A model generated the notes under the pieces. It searched no databases and was not told the DNA's origin. It saw nothing but the letters and a program-made list of their open reading frames with translations. Positions 17,955-27,793 of a stretch of 64,000 nucleotides of DNA are shown piece by piece; within the stretch, counting starts at the first letter, position 1, and every line of letters begins with the position of its first letter. Both the position numbers and the translations under genes were made by a program. Source of the DNA: Saccharibacillus sp. CPCC 101409 (lineage in GTDB: Bacteria > Bacillota > Bacilli > Paenibacillales > Paenibacillaceae); assembly GCF_030518235.1 (NCBI RefSeq), contig NZ_JAULSA010000002.1, forward strand, positions 186,001 through 250,000. Direction: 5' to 3'.

Positions 17955-18542
17955 TTGAGTAAGGAGCAACCGTTACAGTCCGATATCGAAATCAACGAAG
18001 ATTTGCAGGATGCACAAATGAACGAAGAGGCGGCCGCGCAAACGGCAGACGCCGAGACCGAAGCCCCGCCGCGGGAAAGCGCGGAGCAGCTTCAGGAACG
18101 GGTCGCCGCGCTGACCGCGCAGGCCGATGATTATATGCAGCGCCTCGCCCGCTCCCAGGCGGACTTCGACAACTTCCGCAAGCGCACGATCCGGGAAAAA
18201 GAAGAGCTTGGCAAATATGCTTCGTCGAAGCTGATTTCCGAACTGCTGCCCGTGATCGACAACTTCGGCCGCGCGCTGGACACCCGTCCGGAAGGCGAAG
18301 CCTCCGAGTCGTTCGCCAAAGGCGTGCAGATGATCTACCGCCAGTTCGAAAGCGTGCTGCAGGCCGAAGGCCTGACGGTCATGGACACGATCGGGCAGCC
18401 GTTCAACCCGGAATTCCATCAGGCGATCATGCAGGTGGAGTCGGACGAGCACGAAGAAGGCGTCGTCGTCGAAGAAGTACAGCGCGGATATTTGCTCAAA
18501 GACAAAGTCCTGCGTCCCGCAATGGTGAAAGTCAGCGGCTAA
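17955..18542 (+). CDS. grpE: Nucleotide exchange factor GrpE
   Basis: Releases ADP from DnaK. The 195-residue protein has an acidic N-terminus, a long coiled coil (about 45-100, with ERVAALTAQADDYMQRLAR) and the GrpE core (ELLPVIDNFGRAL near 98, FNPEFHQAIMQV near 155, ending VLRPAMVKVSG). I chose the TTG at 17955 because AAGGAGGTG (17938-17946) sits about 10 nt before it; the frame is open to 17865, but that part lacks a ribosome binding site. It lies between hrcA and dnaK, the class I heat-shock order. Confidence 0.95.
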   Translation: MSKEQPLQSDIEINEDLQDAQMNEEAAAQTADAETEAPPRESAEQLQERVAALTAQADDYMQRLARSQADFDNFRKRTIREKEELGKYASSKLISELLPVIDNFGRALDTRPEGEASESFAKGVQMIYRQFESVLQAEGLTVMDTIGQPFNPEFHQAIMQVESDEHEEGVVVEEVQRGYLLKDKVLRPAMVKVSG

Positions 18543-18554
18543 ACCGTTATGATA

Positions 18555-18610
18555 GAGCTTGGAGCTTGGAGCTTGGAGCTTGGAGCTTGGAGCTTGGAGC
18601 TTGGAGCCCG
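18555..18610 (+). repeat. 7-bp tandem repeat between grpE and dnaK
   Basis: Seven exact head-to-tail copies of GAGCTTG (18555-18603) plus one degenerate copy (GAGCCCG). It lies in the 154-nt gap and is followed by a GC-rich hairpin-prone stretch (CCGGCGCGCCGCGCCGG, from 18608). Copy number is likely to vary by slippage. It does not extend an ORF of either neighbour. Confidence 0.95.
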
Positions 18611-18654
18611 GCGCGCCGCGCCGGAGGACCGGCAAAGCAACCGCTTGACCGTAA

Positions 18655-20541
<1,887 letters not shown>

Positions 20542-20609
20542 TTGCCCGAACAGCGATTGGAATAAATCGGACTGCGGCGTCTGCGCCGGGTCCGGTTCAT
20601 AGATGACAA

Positions 20610-20638
20610 GCCCGTCCGCTTCATGAAGCGGGCAGGGC
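20610..20638 (+). repeat. Hairpin in the dnaK-dnaJ gap
   Basis: The 16-nt palindrome CCGCTTCATGAAGCGG (20616-20631) is flanked by GCCC (20610-20613) and GGGC (20635-20638), which extends the stem. There is no T tract, so it looks like an mRNA stem or partial processing/termination site in the 218-nt dnaK-dnaJ spacer. Confidence 0.5.
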
Positions 20639-20759
20639 GACTGGGGAGGTCAAAGCCGGGTCATCCCGGACTCGGCCTTCCCTTTTCTTGGGTAAAAGCG
20701 GCGCTGTCGTTCTTCCCGGAAAAACTACGATTCAGCACAAAAGAGTTGGAGGTGCAGCG

Positions 20760-21881
20760 ATGGCGGACAAGCGCGATTACTACGAAGTGCTCGGCGTCGA
20801 GAAGAGCGCGGGCGAGCAGGACATCAAGTCGGCTTATCGCAAGCTGGCACGCAAATATCATCCGGACGTCAACAAAGCGGATGATGCGGAGCAGAAATTC
20901 AAAGAAGTCAAAGAAGCGTACGACGTACTGAGCGACGGGCAGAAGCGCGCCCGCTACGACCAGTACGGCCATGAAGATCCGACGCAGGGATTCGGCGGAG
21001 GCGGAGACTTCGGCGGAGGCGGATTCAGCGATATCTTCGATATGTTCTTCGGCGGCGGAGGCAGCCGGACCCGCAATCCGAACGCCCCGCAGCGCGGGAA
21101 CGATCTGCAGTACACGATGACGATGGAGTTCAAGGAAGCCGTGTTCGGCAAAGAAATGGATATTACCATTCCGCGCACGGAAAGCTGCGACACCTGCCAC
21201 GGCAGCGGCGCCAAGCCCGGTACCCAGCCGGAAGTCTGCTCCGTCTGCCACGGCACCGGCCAGGAAGAAGTCGTGCAGAACACGCCTTTCGGCCGGATGG
21301 TCAACCGCAGAGCCTGCTCGAACTGCGCCGGCAGCGGCAAGATCATCAAAGAAAAATGTACGACATGCGGCGGCAGCGGCAATGTGAAAAAGCAGCGTAA
21401 AGTGCATATCCGCGTTCCCGCGGGCGTGGACGACGGCGCTCAGCTGCGCATGACCGGCGAAGGCGACGGCGGACTGCGCGGCGGTCCGGCGGGCGATCTG
21501 TATATCGTTATCCGCGTCAAAGCGGACGAGTTCTTCGACCGCGAAGGCGACGATATCTACTGCGAGATCCCGCTGACCTTCGCTCAGGCCGCTCTCGGCG
21601 ACGAGATCGAGATCCCGACTTTGACCGAGAAAGTCAAACTCAAGATCCCTTCCGGCACCCAGACCGGCACGTATTTCCGTCTCAAAGGCAAAGGCGTCCC
21701 TCGCCTGCGCGGCGTCGGCCAGGGCGACCAGCACGTCAAAGTCGTCGTCGTGACTCCGAGCAAGCTGACCGACGAGCAGAAAGACCTTCTGCGCGAGTTC
21801 TCCGGCCTGAGCGGCGAACAAATGCACGAGCACGAACAATCTTTCTTCGACCGGATGAAACGCGCTTTCCGCGGCGACTGA
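20760..21881 (+). CDS. dnaJ: Molecular chaperone DnaJ (Hsp40)
   Basis: Hsp40 co-chaperone that delivers substrates to DnaK and stimulates its ATPase. The 373-residue protein has a J domain with H34-P35-D36, a Gly/Phe-rich region (about 75-100), four CxxCxGxG zinc repeats ([32 protein letters not shown], about 143-213) and the C-terminal substrate domains. GGAGGTG lies about 6 nt before the ATG at 20760; the frame is open to 20688, but that extension is not conserved in type. It is the last gene of the heat-shock operon and is followed by a strong terminator. Confidence 0.98.
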   Translation: MADKRDYYEVLGVEKSAGEQDIKSAYRKLARKYHPDVNKADDAEQKFKEVKEAYDVLSDGQKRARYDQYGHEDPTQGFGGGGDFGGGGFSDIFDMFFGGGGSRTRNPNAPQRGNDLQYTMTMEFKEAVFGKEMDITIPRTESCDTCHGSGAKPGTQPEVCSVCHGTGQEEVVQNTPFGRMVNRRACSNCAGSGKIIKEKCTTCGGSGNVKKQRKVHIRVPAGVDDGAQLRMTGEGDGGLRGGPAGDLYIVIRVKADEFFDREGDDIYCEIPLTFAQAALGDEIEIPTLTEKVKLKIPSGTQTGTYFRLKGKGVPRLRGVGQGDQHVKVVVVTPSKLTDEQKDLLREFSGLSGEQMHEHEQSFFDRMKRAFRGD

Positions 21882-21916
21882 TCCGACCGACTGCCCGGCC
21901 CGAACATCCGGGCCTG

Positions 21917-21951
21917 AGCGGGATATCCCATTTGAGGATATCCCGCTTTTT
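21917..21951 (+). terminator. Intrinsic terminator of the hrcA-dnaJ operon
   Basis: AGCGGGATATCC (21917-21928) pairs perfectly with GGATATCCCGCT (21936-21947), loop of 7 nt, followed by a T tract. Confidence 0.93.
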
Positions 21952-21986
21952 GTTTGGCGCAAAAACAGCGAGACGCCTTGCGATCT

Positions 21987-22177
21987 GCCGTACGCCTTTG
22001 CAGCCGGCGAAGTCCGCTGCCGTACGCCTTTGCAGCCGGCGAAGTCCGCTGCCGTACGCCTTTGCAGCCGGCGAAGTCCGCTGCCGTACGCCTTTGCAGC
22101 CGGCGAAGTCCGCTGCCGTACGCCTTTGCAGCCGGCGAAGTCCGCTGCCATACGCTCTTGCAGCCGGCAGAGCCGCT
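21987..22177 (+). repeat. 32-bp tandem repeat array, five exact copies plus one degenerate
   Basis: Units of exactly 32 bp begin GCCGTACGCC and end GAAGTCCGCT, starting at 21987, 22019, 22051, 22083 and 22115, with a diverged sixth unit from 22147 to about 22177. Each unit contains the 6-bp palindrome CGTACG and a small hairpin (CTTTGC-AGCCG-GCGAAG). Since 32 is not a multiple of three and there are no spacers, it is neither a protein repeat nor a CRISPR array. It lies in the 579-nt gene-free interval between dnaJ and marR. Confidence 0.97.
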
Positions 22178-22189
22178 GCCCGCCCCTCC

Positions 22190-22215
22190 GGCCGGCCCGG
22201 GAAGAAGGGCCGGCC
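22190..22215 (+). repeat. GC-rich 9-bp hairpin after the tandem array
   Basis: GGCCGGCCC (22190-22198) pairs with GGGCCGGCC (22207-22215) across 8 nt. No T tract follows. Confidence 0.6.
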
Positions 22216-22233
22216 ACCTCCCCGCCGGGGAGA

Positions 22234-22340
22234 GCGCACGATTTTCAGGGCTGAGCGACTTTTGGCTTTCCTGCTGCTCGCGGCCTCTACCGGAGGCCCG
22301 AGAGGAAAACAACCCGAGCGAAGACCTGAAAATCGTGCGC
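22234..22340 (+). repeat. 107-nt nested inverted repeat upstream of marR
   Basis: A 16-bp exact outer stem (GCGCACGATTTTCAGG at 22234-22249 with its complement at 22325-22340) encloses further collinear stems: TTTCCT (22267) with AGGAAA (22303), CTCG (22277) with CGAG (22299), and GGCCTC (22282) with GAGGCC (22293). The result is a long bulged hairpin ending about 20 nt before the marR -35 box. It could be a structured RNA, a weak terminator for leftover readthrough (CTTTT follows) or a miniature mobile-element remnant; I see no target duplication. Confidence 0.75.
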
Positions 22341-22359
22341 GCTTTTCATTATGTAAAAC

Positions 22360-22387
22360 TTGACACTACAAAAATTTGCAGTATAAT
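22360..22387 (+). promoter_or_regulatory. SigmaA promoter of the marR-MFS operon
   Basis: Perfect TTGACA (22360-22365) and perfect TATAAT (22382-22387) with a 16-nt spacer. The strong boxes suggest a promoter kept low by a repressor. Confidence 0.8.
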
Positions 22388-22416
22388 AATTCGTATACGA
22401 AATGTTTCTGTGCAAA
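22375..22416 (+). promoter_or_regulatory. Symmetric operator, probable MarR-family binding site
   Basis: TTTGCA (22375-22380), TTCGTATACGAA (22390-22401) and TGCAAA (22411-22416) share one exact centre of symmetry at 22395.5, with 9 nt between core and arms on both sides. The site covers the -10 and the start point, where bound repressor would block initiation. Assignment to the downstream MarR protein is inference. Confidence 0.7.
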
Positions 22417-22460
22417 CATTTTAGGCAAAAGTTCAGGGGTGAGAAAGGAAAGCGATAGAT

Positions 22461-22934
22461 TTGAACACGAAAGCGGATATAGAACTGCATGAAATCGTGG
22501 ATTCTTTTCGGGAAGTCAAACAGCTGTTTTTTCAACTGATGTCCGATATGTCGTGCCGCTTCGGCGTGACCGGTATCCAGTTGATGACGCTTAAAGCGCT
22601 GCGCGATCGGCCGGAGATAGGACTGGGCGATCTGGCGGAGCATATGCGGCTGGGCAGCAGTACGGTCAGCGGCGTCATCGACCGTCTGGTCAAAGCCGAA
22701 CTGGTGATCCGGGAGCGCCCGGATTATAACAGGCGCGCGCTCGTTTTGAATTTGTCCGCCAAAGGCGAAGAAGTACTGGAGCAGGCGTATCGAGCGTATC
22801 AAAAGCATGTATCCGGTCTGATGGACTTGGATGCCGAAGAAATGCGGGCGATGCTGAATGTGCACCGCAAGATTATCAAAAAACTAGAAGAAGTGAGAGA
22901 TGACAACCAACATGAGCCAAATTGCTGCGAGTAA
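22461..22934 (+). CDS. MarR-family transcriptional regulator
   Basis: A 157-residue winged-helix regulator of the MarR family. The DNA-binding domain spans about residues 30-100 (MTLKALRDRPEIGLGDLAEHMRLGSSTVSGVIDRLVKA, here by span 38-75, then the wing with RPDYNRRALVL), flanked by dimerisation helices. The start is TTG with AAAGGA 11 nt upstream. Its 3' end overlaps the next gene, an efflux transporter, by 35 nt, so the two are co-translated. It probably represses this operon and responds to a small toxic ligand carried by the pump; the ligand cannot be told from sequence. Confidence 0.9.
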   Translation: MNTKADIELHEIVDSFREVKQLFFQLMSDMSCRFGVTGIQLMTLKALRDRPEIGLGDLAEHMRLGSSTVSGVIDRLVKAELVIRERPDYNRRALVLNLSAKGEEVLEQAYRAYQKHVSGLMDLDAEEMRAMLNVHRKIIKKLEEVRDDNQHEPNCCE

Positions 22935-24456
22935 GACTGCTGTACAAGACATTCACACAATCAAAAAAGGACCGATCCTGATGGCGCTGCTGATCGGTGC
23001 GTTCGTCGCGCTGCTCAACCAGACGCTGCTGAACGTGGCTCTGCCGACGATGGCGGCCGATCTTAAAGTCGAAACCTCCGTTATCCAGTGGCTGAGTACC
23101 GGTTTTATGCTCGTCAACGGCGTCATGGTTCCGGTCACCGCTTATCTAATGGCCCGTTTTACGACACGTAAATTGTTTATCACGGCGATGAGTTTGTTTA
23201 CCGTCGGCACGATCCTGTGCGCATTCAGCGGATCGTTCGATATCCTGCTGGCGGGACGGATGGTTCAGGCCGCCGGCGCCGGCATCCTGATGCCGCTGAT
23301 GACTTTCACGATTCTGACGATCTTCCCGATCGAGAAACGCGGTTCGGCCATGGGCCTGATCGGCGTGGCGATGATCTTCGCTCCGGCAATCGGTCCTACG
23401 CTGTCGGGCTGGATGGTTGAACATTACGACTGGCACTCCCTGTTTTACCTGATCCTTCCGTTCGGGATTATCTCGATCATCCTCGGCATGGTGTTTATGC
23501 GGAACGTGACCGAAACAACCCGGCCCAAGCTGGATGTGCTGGCCGTTATCCTGTCGACAATCGGCTTCGGCGGCATTCTCTACGGCTTCAGCCAGGCGGG
23601 TACCGAAGGCTGGGGAGCGACGGAAGTCGTCTGGACGCTGGGCGTCGGCGCGATCGCGCTGCTGCTGTTCGTGATCCGCGAGCTGAGATCGGATATTCCG
23701 ATCCTGGAGATGCGCGTGTTCAAATACGACGTCTTCACGCTTACGACCGTAATCAATATAATCGCGACCATGGCCCTGTTCTCCGGCATGATCCTGCTTC
23801 CGCTGTATCTGCAAAACGTATTGGAATTTACGCCGGTTCAATCCGGTCTGATGCTGCTGCCGGGCGCGATCCTGATGGGGATTATGTCCCCGATCACCGG
23901 TTATGTATTCGATAAAATCGGAGCGCGCTGGCTGGCCGTAGCCGGTCTTGCGATCATGACCATCACGACATACGAATTCAGCCAATTGACCGTCGATACG
24001 TCTTACACGCACCTGATTACCGTGTACACGATCCGCATGTTCGGCATGTCGCTCATGATGATGCCGATCCAGACCGCCGGTCTGAACCAGCTGCCGCAGC
24101 GCCTGAATGCGCACGGCACGGCAATGTCGAACACGCTGCGTACGATCGCCGGCGCGCTCGGTACCGCGCTGCTCGTCTCGATCATGACCAGCAAAGCGGC
24201 CGAAGTGGGCAAACAGCTCATTATCAGCCGGGGCCTGAATCCGAACGACGCTTCGCAGGCCGCGCAGCTCGGCGCGGTGAAGATGGAGGCTCTGGTTCAG
24301 GGCATCAACCACTCGTTTGTCATCGCAACCTGGATGACCGCCGCGGCATTCGTGCTGGCCTTCTTCATCAAACGGGTCGTGCCCAACCGCGAAGGCATGC
24401 ACGAACAGAAAACGGTGCCGACCACCGCTTCGGAGAACATGGAAGCGAACGCGTAA
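22900..24456 (+). CDS. MFS multidrug efflux transporter, DHA2 (14-TMS) family
   Basis: A 518-residue membrane protein with about 14 hydrophobic segments, typical of the EmrB/QacA/LmrB drug:proton antiporters. Visible signatures are ALLNQTLLNVALPTM near the first helix, the loop 2-3 motif LMARFTTRKLF, the antiporter motif around IGVAMIFAPAIGPTLSGW (helix 5), and a short cytosolic tail. The ATG at 22900 lies inside the marR reading frame (35-nt overlap); an in-frame ATG at 22912 is also possible. It probably exports drugs or other toxic compounds under control of the upstream MarR protein. Substrate unknown. Confidence 0.93.
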   Translation: MTTNMSQIAASKTAVQDIHTIKKGPILMALLIGAFVALLNQTLLNVALPTMAADLKVETSVIQWLSTGFMLVNGVMVPVTAYLMARFTTRKLFITAMSLFTVGTILCAFSGSFDILLAGRMVQAAGAGILMPLMTFTILTIFPIEKRGSAMGLIGVAMIFAPAIGPTLSGWMVEHYDWHSLFYLILPFGIISIILGMVFMRNVTETTRPKLDVLAVILSTIGFGGILYGFSQAGTEGWGATEVVWTLGVGAIALLLFVIRELRSDIPILEMRVFKYDVFTLTTVINIIATMALFSGMILLPLYLQNVLEFTPVQSGLMLLPGAILMGIMSPITGYVFDKIGARWLAVAGLAIMTITTYEFSQLTVDTSYTHLITVYTIRMFGMSLMMMPIQTAGLNQLPQRLNAHGTAMSNTLRTIAGALGTALLVSIMTSKAAEVGKQLIISRGLNPNDASQAAQLGAVKMEALVQGINHSFVIATWMTAAAFVLAFFIKRVVPNREGMHEQKTVPTTASENMEANA

Positions 24457-24490
24457 TCGGTATCCGAAAAAAAGTTCGATTTACGACGAA

Positions 24491-24525
24491 AGCCGATTCT
24501 CCGTTGAGGAGAGTCGGCTTTTTTT
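24491..24525 (+). terminator. Terminator of the marR-MFS operon
   Basis: AGCCGATTCTCC (24491-24502) pairs with GGAGAGTCGGCT (24508-24519) with one wobble, followed by a T run. It also lies just past the end of the convergent gene at 24554. Confidence 0.88.
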
Positions 24526-24553
24526 GCTGTGCTTCCGGCGTACGGAACGAAAA

Positions 24554-25042
24554 CTACAGATCCTCGCGATATCTCGTGCGGTACGTTTCTTTCTCGGCCC
24601 GCACCGCGTCGCGCAAAATGTCTTTCACCTTTTCCGCATCTTTGACGTCTTCGAGTTTGATCTCCGGCGTCGAAGGATCGGTCGAAAAAACGGTAATCGT
24701 GCCGACGCCCATCATGCGGTCCGTCACCGTGCGCTCCAGCGCTACGTCTTTGATCCGGACCAGCTCCAGCTCTTCCGTTTTTTTGCCGATCAGTCCGGTC
24801 GTAATAATCAGCCGCTGGCTGGTGAGCTTGTAATGCACGTTGTTCATCAGCAGGCCGGTTCTAATCTGATCGCCCAGATCGGACGGACGTCCTTCCCACA
24901 GCGTTTTTTCCGTTTTCGGGTCCGGCGTTTCGGCGCGCTGCTGCTGTTGGGCTTGCGAACCGCCGTGCAGCGGCTTGCCGCATTTTCCGCAGAAATTGCT
25001 CTCGTCCGGATTTTCTGCGCCGCAGTTTGTGCAGTAGATCAT
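24554..25042 (-). CDS. Zinc-ribbon and PH-domain protein
   Basis: A 162-residue protein read leftward. Residues 1-25 form a zinc ribbon with C4-x2-C7 and C18-x2-C21 (YCTNCGAEN ... FCGKCGKPL). After a Gln-rich linker, residues about 45-160 resemble the bacterial PH/DUF304 fold (LWEGRPS, HYKLTSQRLIITTGLIGKK, ELELVRIKDV), a domain found in membrane-stress and lipid-related proteins. There is no membrane segment. The ribosome binding site is AGAGGA. It is convergent with the efflux gene and divergent from prmA. The specific role is unknown. Confidence 0.88.
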   Translation of the reverse strand: MIYCTNCGAENPDESNFCGKCGKPLHGGSQAQQQQRAETPDPKTEKTLWEGRPSDLGDQIRTGLLMNNVHYKLTSQRLIITTGLIGKKTEELELVRIKDVALERTVTDRMMGVGTITVFSTDPSTPEIKLEDVKDAEKVKDILRDAVRAEKETYRTRYREDL

Positions 25043-25078
25043 CGTTCATCCTCTTTTCGTTTTAATAATGAAGGGATT

Positions 25079-25107
25079 TTGTGCTGCTTCTTTAACTATA
25101 GTACAAT
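25079..25107 (+). promoter_or_regulatory. Candidate promoter of prmA
   Basis: TTGTGC (25079-25084) and TACAAT (25102-25107), spacer 17 nt, about 40 nt before the prmA start. Confidence 0.45.
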
Positions 25108-25146
25108 AAAACGAACGCAAAAGTTGAATATTGAGGAGCGATACCC

Positions 25147-26136
25147 ATGCTGTGGCACGAATTGACCATACATACGACCGAGGAAGCGGTGGAAGCCGTC
25201 TCGAATTTCCTACACGAAGCGGGAGCGGGCGGCGTTTCGATCGAAGAGTCGGGCAATTTGAATAAAAAAAGAGAACGTCCCTACGGCGAATGGTTCGACC
25301 AGCCGCTGAACGATATTCCGGAAGGGTGCGCGGAAATCAAAGGTTACTTTTCCGAAGAAACCGATATCGACGCGGTGATGGAAGAAGTCCAATCGCGCAC
25401 GACCGAGCTGGAAACGTTCGATATCGATACGGGCAGTCCGCGCTATGAGAAAAGGCTGGTCGACGAAGAAGAATGGGCGACCGCCTGGAAAGCCTATTAC
25501 AAACCGCTTCGGGTCTCCGAAACGCTGACCGTCAAACCGGTGTGGGAAGAGTACGAAGCGTCGGAAAACGAGAAGATTATCGAACTCGATCCCGGCATGG
25601 CGTTCGGCACCGGTACCCATCCGACGACGATGCTGTGCCTGCGGACGCTGGAATCGATCGTTAAAGGCGGAGAAGACGTAATCGATGTCGGCACGGGCTC
25701 CGGTATCCTGTCGATCGGCGCGATCAAGCTGGGCGCGAAGCGCGCGCTGGCGATCGATCTCGATCCGGTTGCCGTGTCGAGCGCCAAAGAAAACGTCGAG
25801 CTGAACGGACTCAGCGGCGTGATCGATGTGCGCGTGAGCGATCTGCTGTCGGTGCTGAGTCCGTCCGCGGAGCCAAGCGAAGCGGCAGGATCGGCCGCGC
25901 TCGGCGTCGAGCTTCCGGTGCAAATCGTCGTCGCCAACATCCTGGCCGAGATTATCCTGCTGTTTACGAACGATGTGTACGAAGCGCTGCGTCCGGGCGG
26001 CTTGTATCTGGCATCGGGCATTTACAAAGACAAAGAACAGGCCGTAATCGACGGGCTGGTCGCCGCCGGACTGACCGTCCGCGATGTGCATCGCGAGGAG
26101 GACTGGCTGGCGATCGTTGCGGAAAAGGTGGTGTAA
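25147..26136 (+). CDS. prmA: Ribosomal protein L11 methyltransferase
   Basis: Trimethylates ribosomal protein L11 using SAM. The 329-residue protein has the PrmA N-terminal substrate domain and a class I methyltransferase domain with motif I VIDVGTGSGILSIGAIKLGA (about 178-197), the LDPGMAFGTGTHPTT segment before it, and VVANILAEII as the catalytic-loop motif. A short Ser/Ala/Glu-rich insertion (about 238-256) precedes that motif. GAGGAG precedes the ATG. It is directly followed by an M50 protease and then rsmE and mtaB, an order common in Bacillales. Confidence 0.96.
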   Translation: MLWHELTIHTTEEAVEAVSNFLHEAGAGGVSIEESGNLNKKRERPYGEWFDQPLNDIPEGCAEIKGYFSEETDIDAVMEEVQSRTTELETFDIDTGSPRYEKRLVDEEEWATAWKAYYKPLRVSETLTVKPVWEEYEASENEKIIELDPGMAFGTGTHPTTMLCLRTLESIVKGGEDVIDVGTGSGILSIGAIKLGAKRALAIDLDPVAVSSAKENVELNGLSGVIDVRVSDLLSVLSPSAEPSEAAGSAALGVELPVQIVVANILAEIILLFTNDVYEALRPGGLYLASGIYKDKEQAVIDGLVAAGLTVRDVHREEDWLAIVAEKVV

Positions 26137-26808
26137 ATGGAGAACTTTCTGGCTTTTTCGTTCGAGCAGCTGCCTTTTGTTCTGATTGTCATTATGATCG
26201 CGTTCACGGTGCACGAATTCGCTCACGCTTACGCGGCTTACAAGTTCGGCGACCCCACGGCCAAGCTGCTCGGACGCGTGACGCTGAATCCGGCGCGGCA
26301 TATCGACTTTTTCGGTCTGTTCCTGATTCTGGTTGCCGGTTTCGGCTGGGCTCGTCCCGTTCCGGTCACGCGCGAGAATTTCAGCCGCCCGAGATTGATG
26401 GGCATTATCGTATCGGCGGTCGGTCCGCTGAGCAATCTGCTGATCGCGTTTATCGGGGCGATCGTATTTGCGGCCCTGGTCGCGAACGGGGTGGTCGACA
26501 ACGCCGAGACGTCTCGCGGAGTCCAGGCGATCGTGCTGTTTTTCAACGAATTGATTCGATTGAACGTGCTGCTGTTCCTGTTCAATCTGATTCCGCTGCC
26601 GCCGCTGGACGGATATCGGATTCTCGAAGACGTCGCTCCGCGGCCGCTGCGCAGAAGACTTCAGGCGATCGAGCCTTATTCTATTTTTATTTTTCTGCTG
26701 CTGGTGTTTATTCCGGTTCTTAATGCGAATACGATCGGACGCCTGCAAATCTGGGTGTACGAAATTTCGCAGTCTTTTTTCGATCTCGGAATCCGTTTGT
26801 TCGGTTGA
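26137..26808 (+). CDS. Site-2 protease family (M50) membrane metalloprotease
   Basis: A 223-residue polytopic membrane protein. The zinc-binding HExxH is H26-E-F-A-H30 inside the first membrane segment, and the third ligand motif NLIPLPPLDGYRI is at about 150-162. This is the compact S2P subfamily without PDZ domain. It would cleave membrane-embedded substrates; none can be named. Its ATG follows the prmA stop codon without any gap, so it is translationally coupled. Confidence 0.92.
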   Translation: MENFLAFSFEQLPFVLIVIMIAFTVHEFAHAYAAYKFGDPTAKLLGRVTLNPARHIDFFGLFLILVAGFGWARPVPVTRENFSRPRLMGIIVSAVGPLSNLLIAFIGAIVFAALVANGVVDNAETSRGVQAIVLFFNELIRLNVLLFLFNLIPLPPLDGYRILEDVAPRPLRRRLQAIEPYSIFIFLLLVFIPVLNANTIGRLQIWVYEISQSFFDLGIRLFG

Positions 26809-26962
26809 ATTCGAATCCCGTCTCTTTTTGAAAAAGGGCAAACCGCTTTGTGCCGGATTTCCTTCGCAAATGCCTTCAACTCCATCGTCCTTTCTTTTTC
26901 GCAGGGAACGATTCCGAGTTTGAACGCGCTGCGTCGGAAGACCGGTTTTTCTCCATGTCCAC

Positions 26963-26991
26963 TGGTCAGCGGCGGCCAAACCGTGTATGAT
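26963..26991 (+). promoter_or_regulatory. Candidate promoter upstream of rsmE
   Basis: TGGTCA (26963-26968) and TATGAT (26986-26991) with a 17-nt spacer, about 38 nt before rsmE, in the 220-nt gap after the protease gene. Moderate matches only. Confidence 0.4.
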
Positions 26992-27028
26992 GGAATTTGG
27001 TCAAAAACGGAAGAGAAGTGGATGAGCG

Positions 27029-27790
27029 ATGCAGAGATATTTTGTGGAAAAAGAGCAGTTTGAACACGACAAAGTCCGCGTCCTCGGCGAGGATGCGCGC
27101 CATATCGGCAAAGTCATGCGGGGACGTCCCGGCGATCAAATTATCGTCTGCGACGGAGCCGGGCGCGTGGCGCTGGCCGAGCTTGAATCGATCGAGCAGG
27201 GCGAAGTGCTGGCCGGCGTGCTGGAAGAACTGGAAGACCGGAGCGAAGCCCGCGTCCGCGTCAGCATCGCCCAGAGTCTGCCCAAAGGCGACAAGCTGGA
27301 GACGGTGATTCAGAAATGCACGGAGATCGGCGCGCACGCGTTCGTGCCGTTTCTGTCCGAGCGCACCGTGGTCCAGTACGACGCGAAAAAAGAAGAGAAG
27401 CGGCTCCAGCGCTGGAGCAAGATCGCGAAGGAAGCGGCCGAGCAGAGCCATCGCAGCCGCATACCGGAACTGTCGCAGCCGCTGACGTACAGGCAGCTGC
27501 TGCAATCGTTCGAACGCTACGACCTGGTGCTGTTTTGCTATGAAAAAGAAGACGCCAAACAGCTGCGCGACCTTGTGCGTCCGTTCGCCGAAAGCTGCGC
27601 GGAAGGCGCGTCGAGCGTGCTGGTCGTAGTCGGGCCGGAAGGCGGCTTTACGGAAAAAGAAGCGGAAACCGCCGCCGCGGCGGGAGCTTCGATCACGGGG
27701 CTGGGACGCCGCATCCTGCGGGCCGAAACGGCCGGAATGACCGCGCTGGCGTGCATTTTGTACGAAGCCGGAGAAATGGGAGGAGTTTAG
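27029..27790 (+). CDS. rsmE: 16S rRNA (uracil(1498)-N(3))-methyltransferase
   Basis: Methylates U1498 of 16S rRNA. The 253-residue protein has an N-terminal PUA-like domain (QRYFVEKEQFEHDKVRVLGEDARHI as the 2-26 span) and a SPOUT knotted methyltransferase domain with the SAM-binding VVVGPEGGFTEKEAE (about 197-211) and GLGRRILRAETAGMTAL. It is three nucleotides upstream of mtaB, so the two are co-transcribed. Confidence 0.96.
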   Translation: MQRYFVEKEQFEHDKVRVLGEDARHIGKVMRGRPGDQIIVCDGAGRVALAELESIEQGEVLAGVLEELEDRSEARVRVSIAQSLPKGDKLETVIQKCTEIGAHAFVPFLSERTVVQYDAKKEEKRLQRWSKIAKEAAEQSHRSRIPELSQPLTYRQLLQSFERYDLVLFCYEKEDAKQLRDLVRPFAESCAEGASSVLVVVGPEGGFTEKEAETAAAAGASITGLGRRILRAETAGMTALACILYEAGEMGGV

Positions 27791-27793
27791 CAT

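Noticed and set aside
21987-22177. Tandem array considered as a CRISPR locus
   Set aside because: Copies are contiguous with no spacers, and there are no cas genes nearby.
21932-22424. Open frames across the 32-bp repeats on both strands, considered as repeat proteins
   Set aside because: The unit lacks stop codons in any frame and 32 is not divisible by three, so open frames arise automatically. No start with a ribosome binding site is evident.
22900-24456. Horizontal acquisition of the marR-MFS pair
   Set aside because: The region next to the repeats looks accessory, but base composition and codon use resemble the neighbours, and there is no integrase, tRNA or direct repeat. Transfer is possible but not supported.
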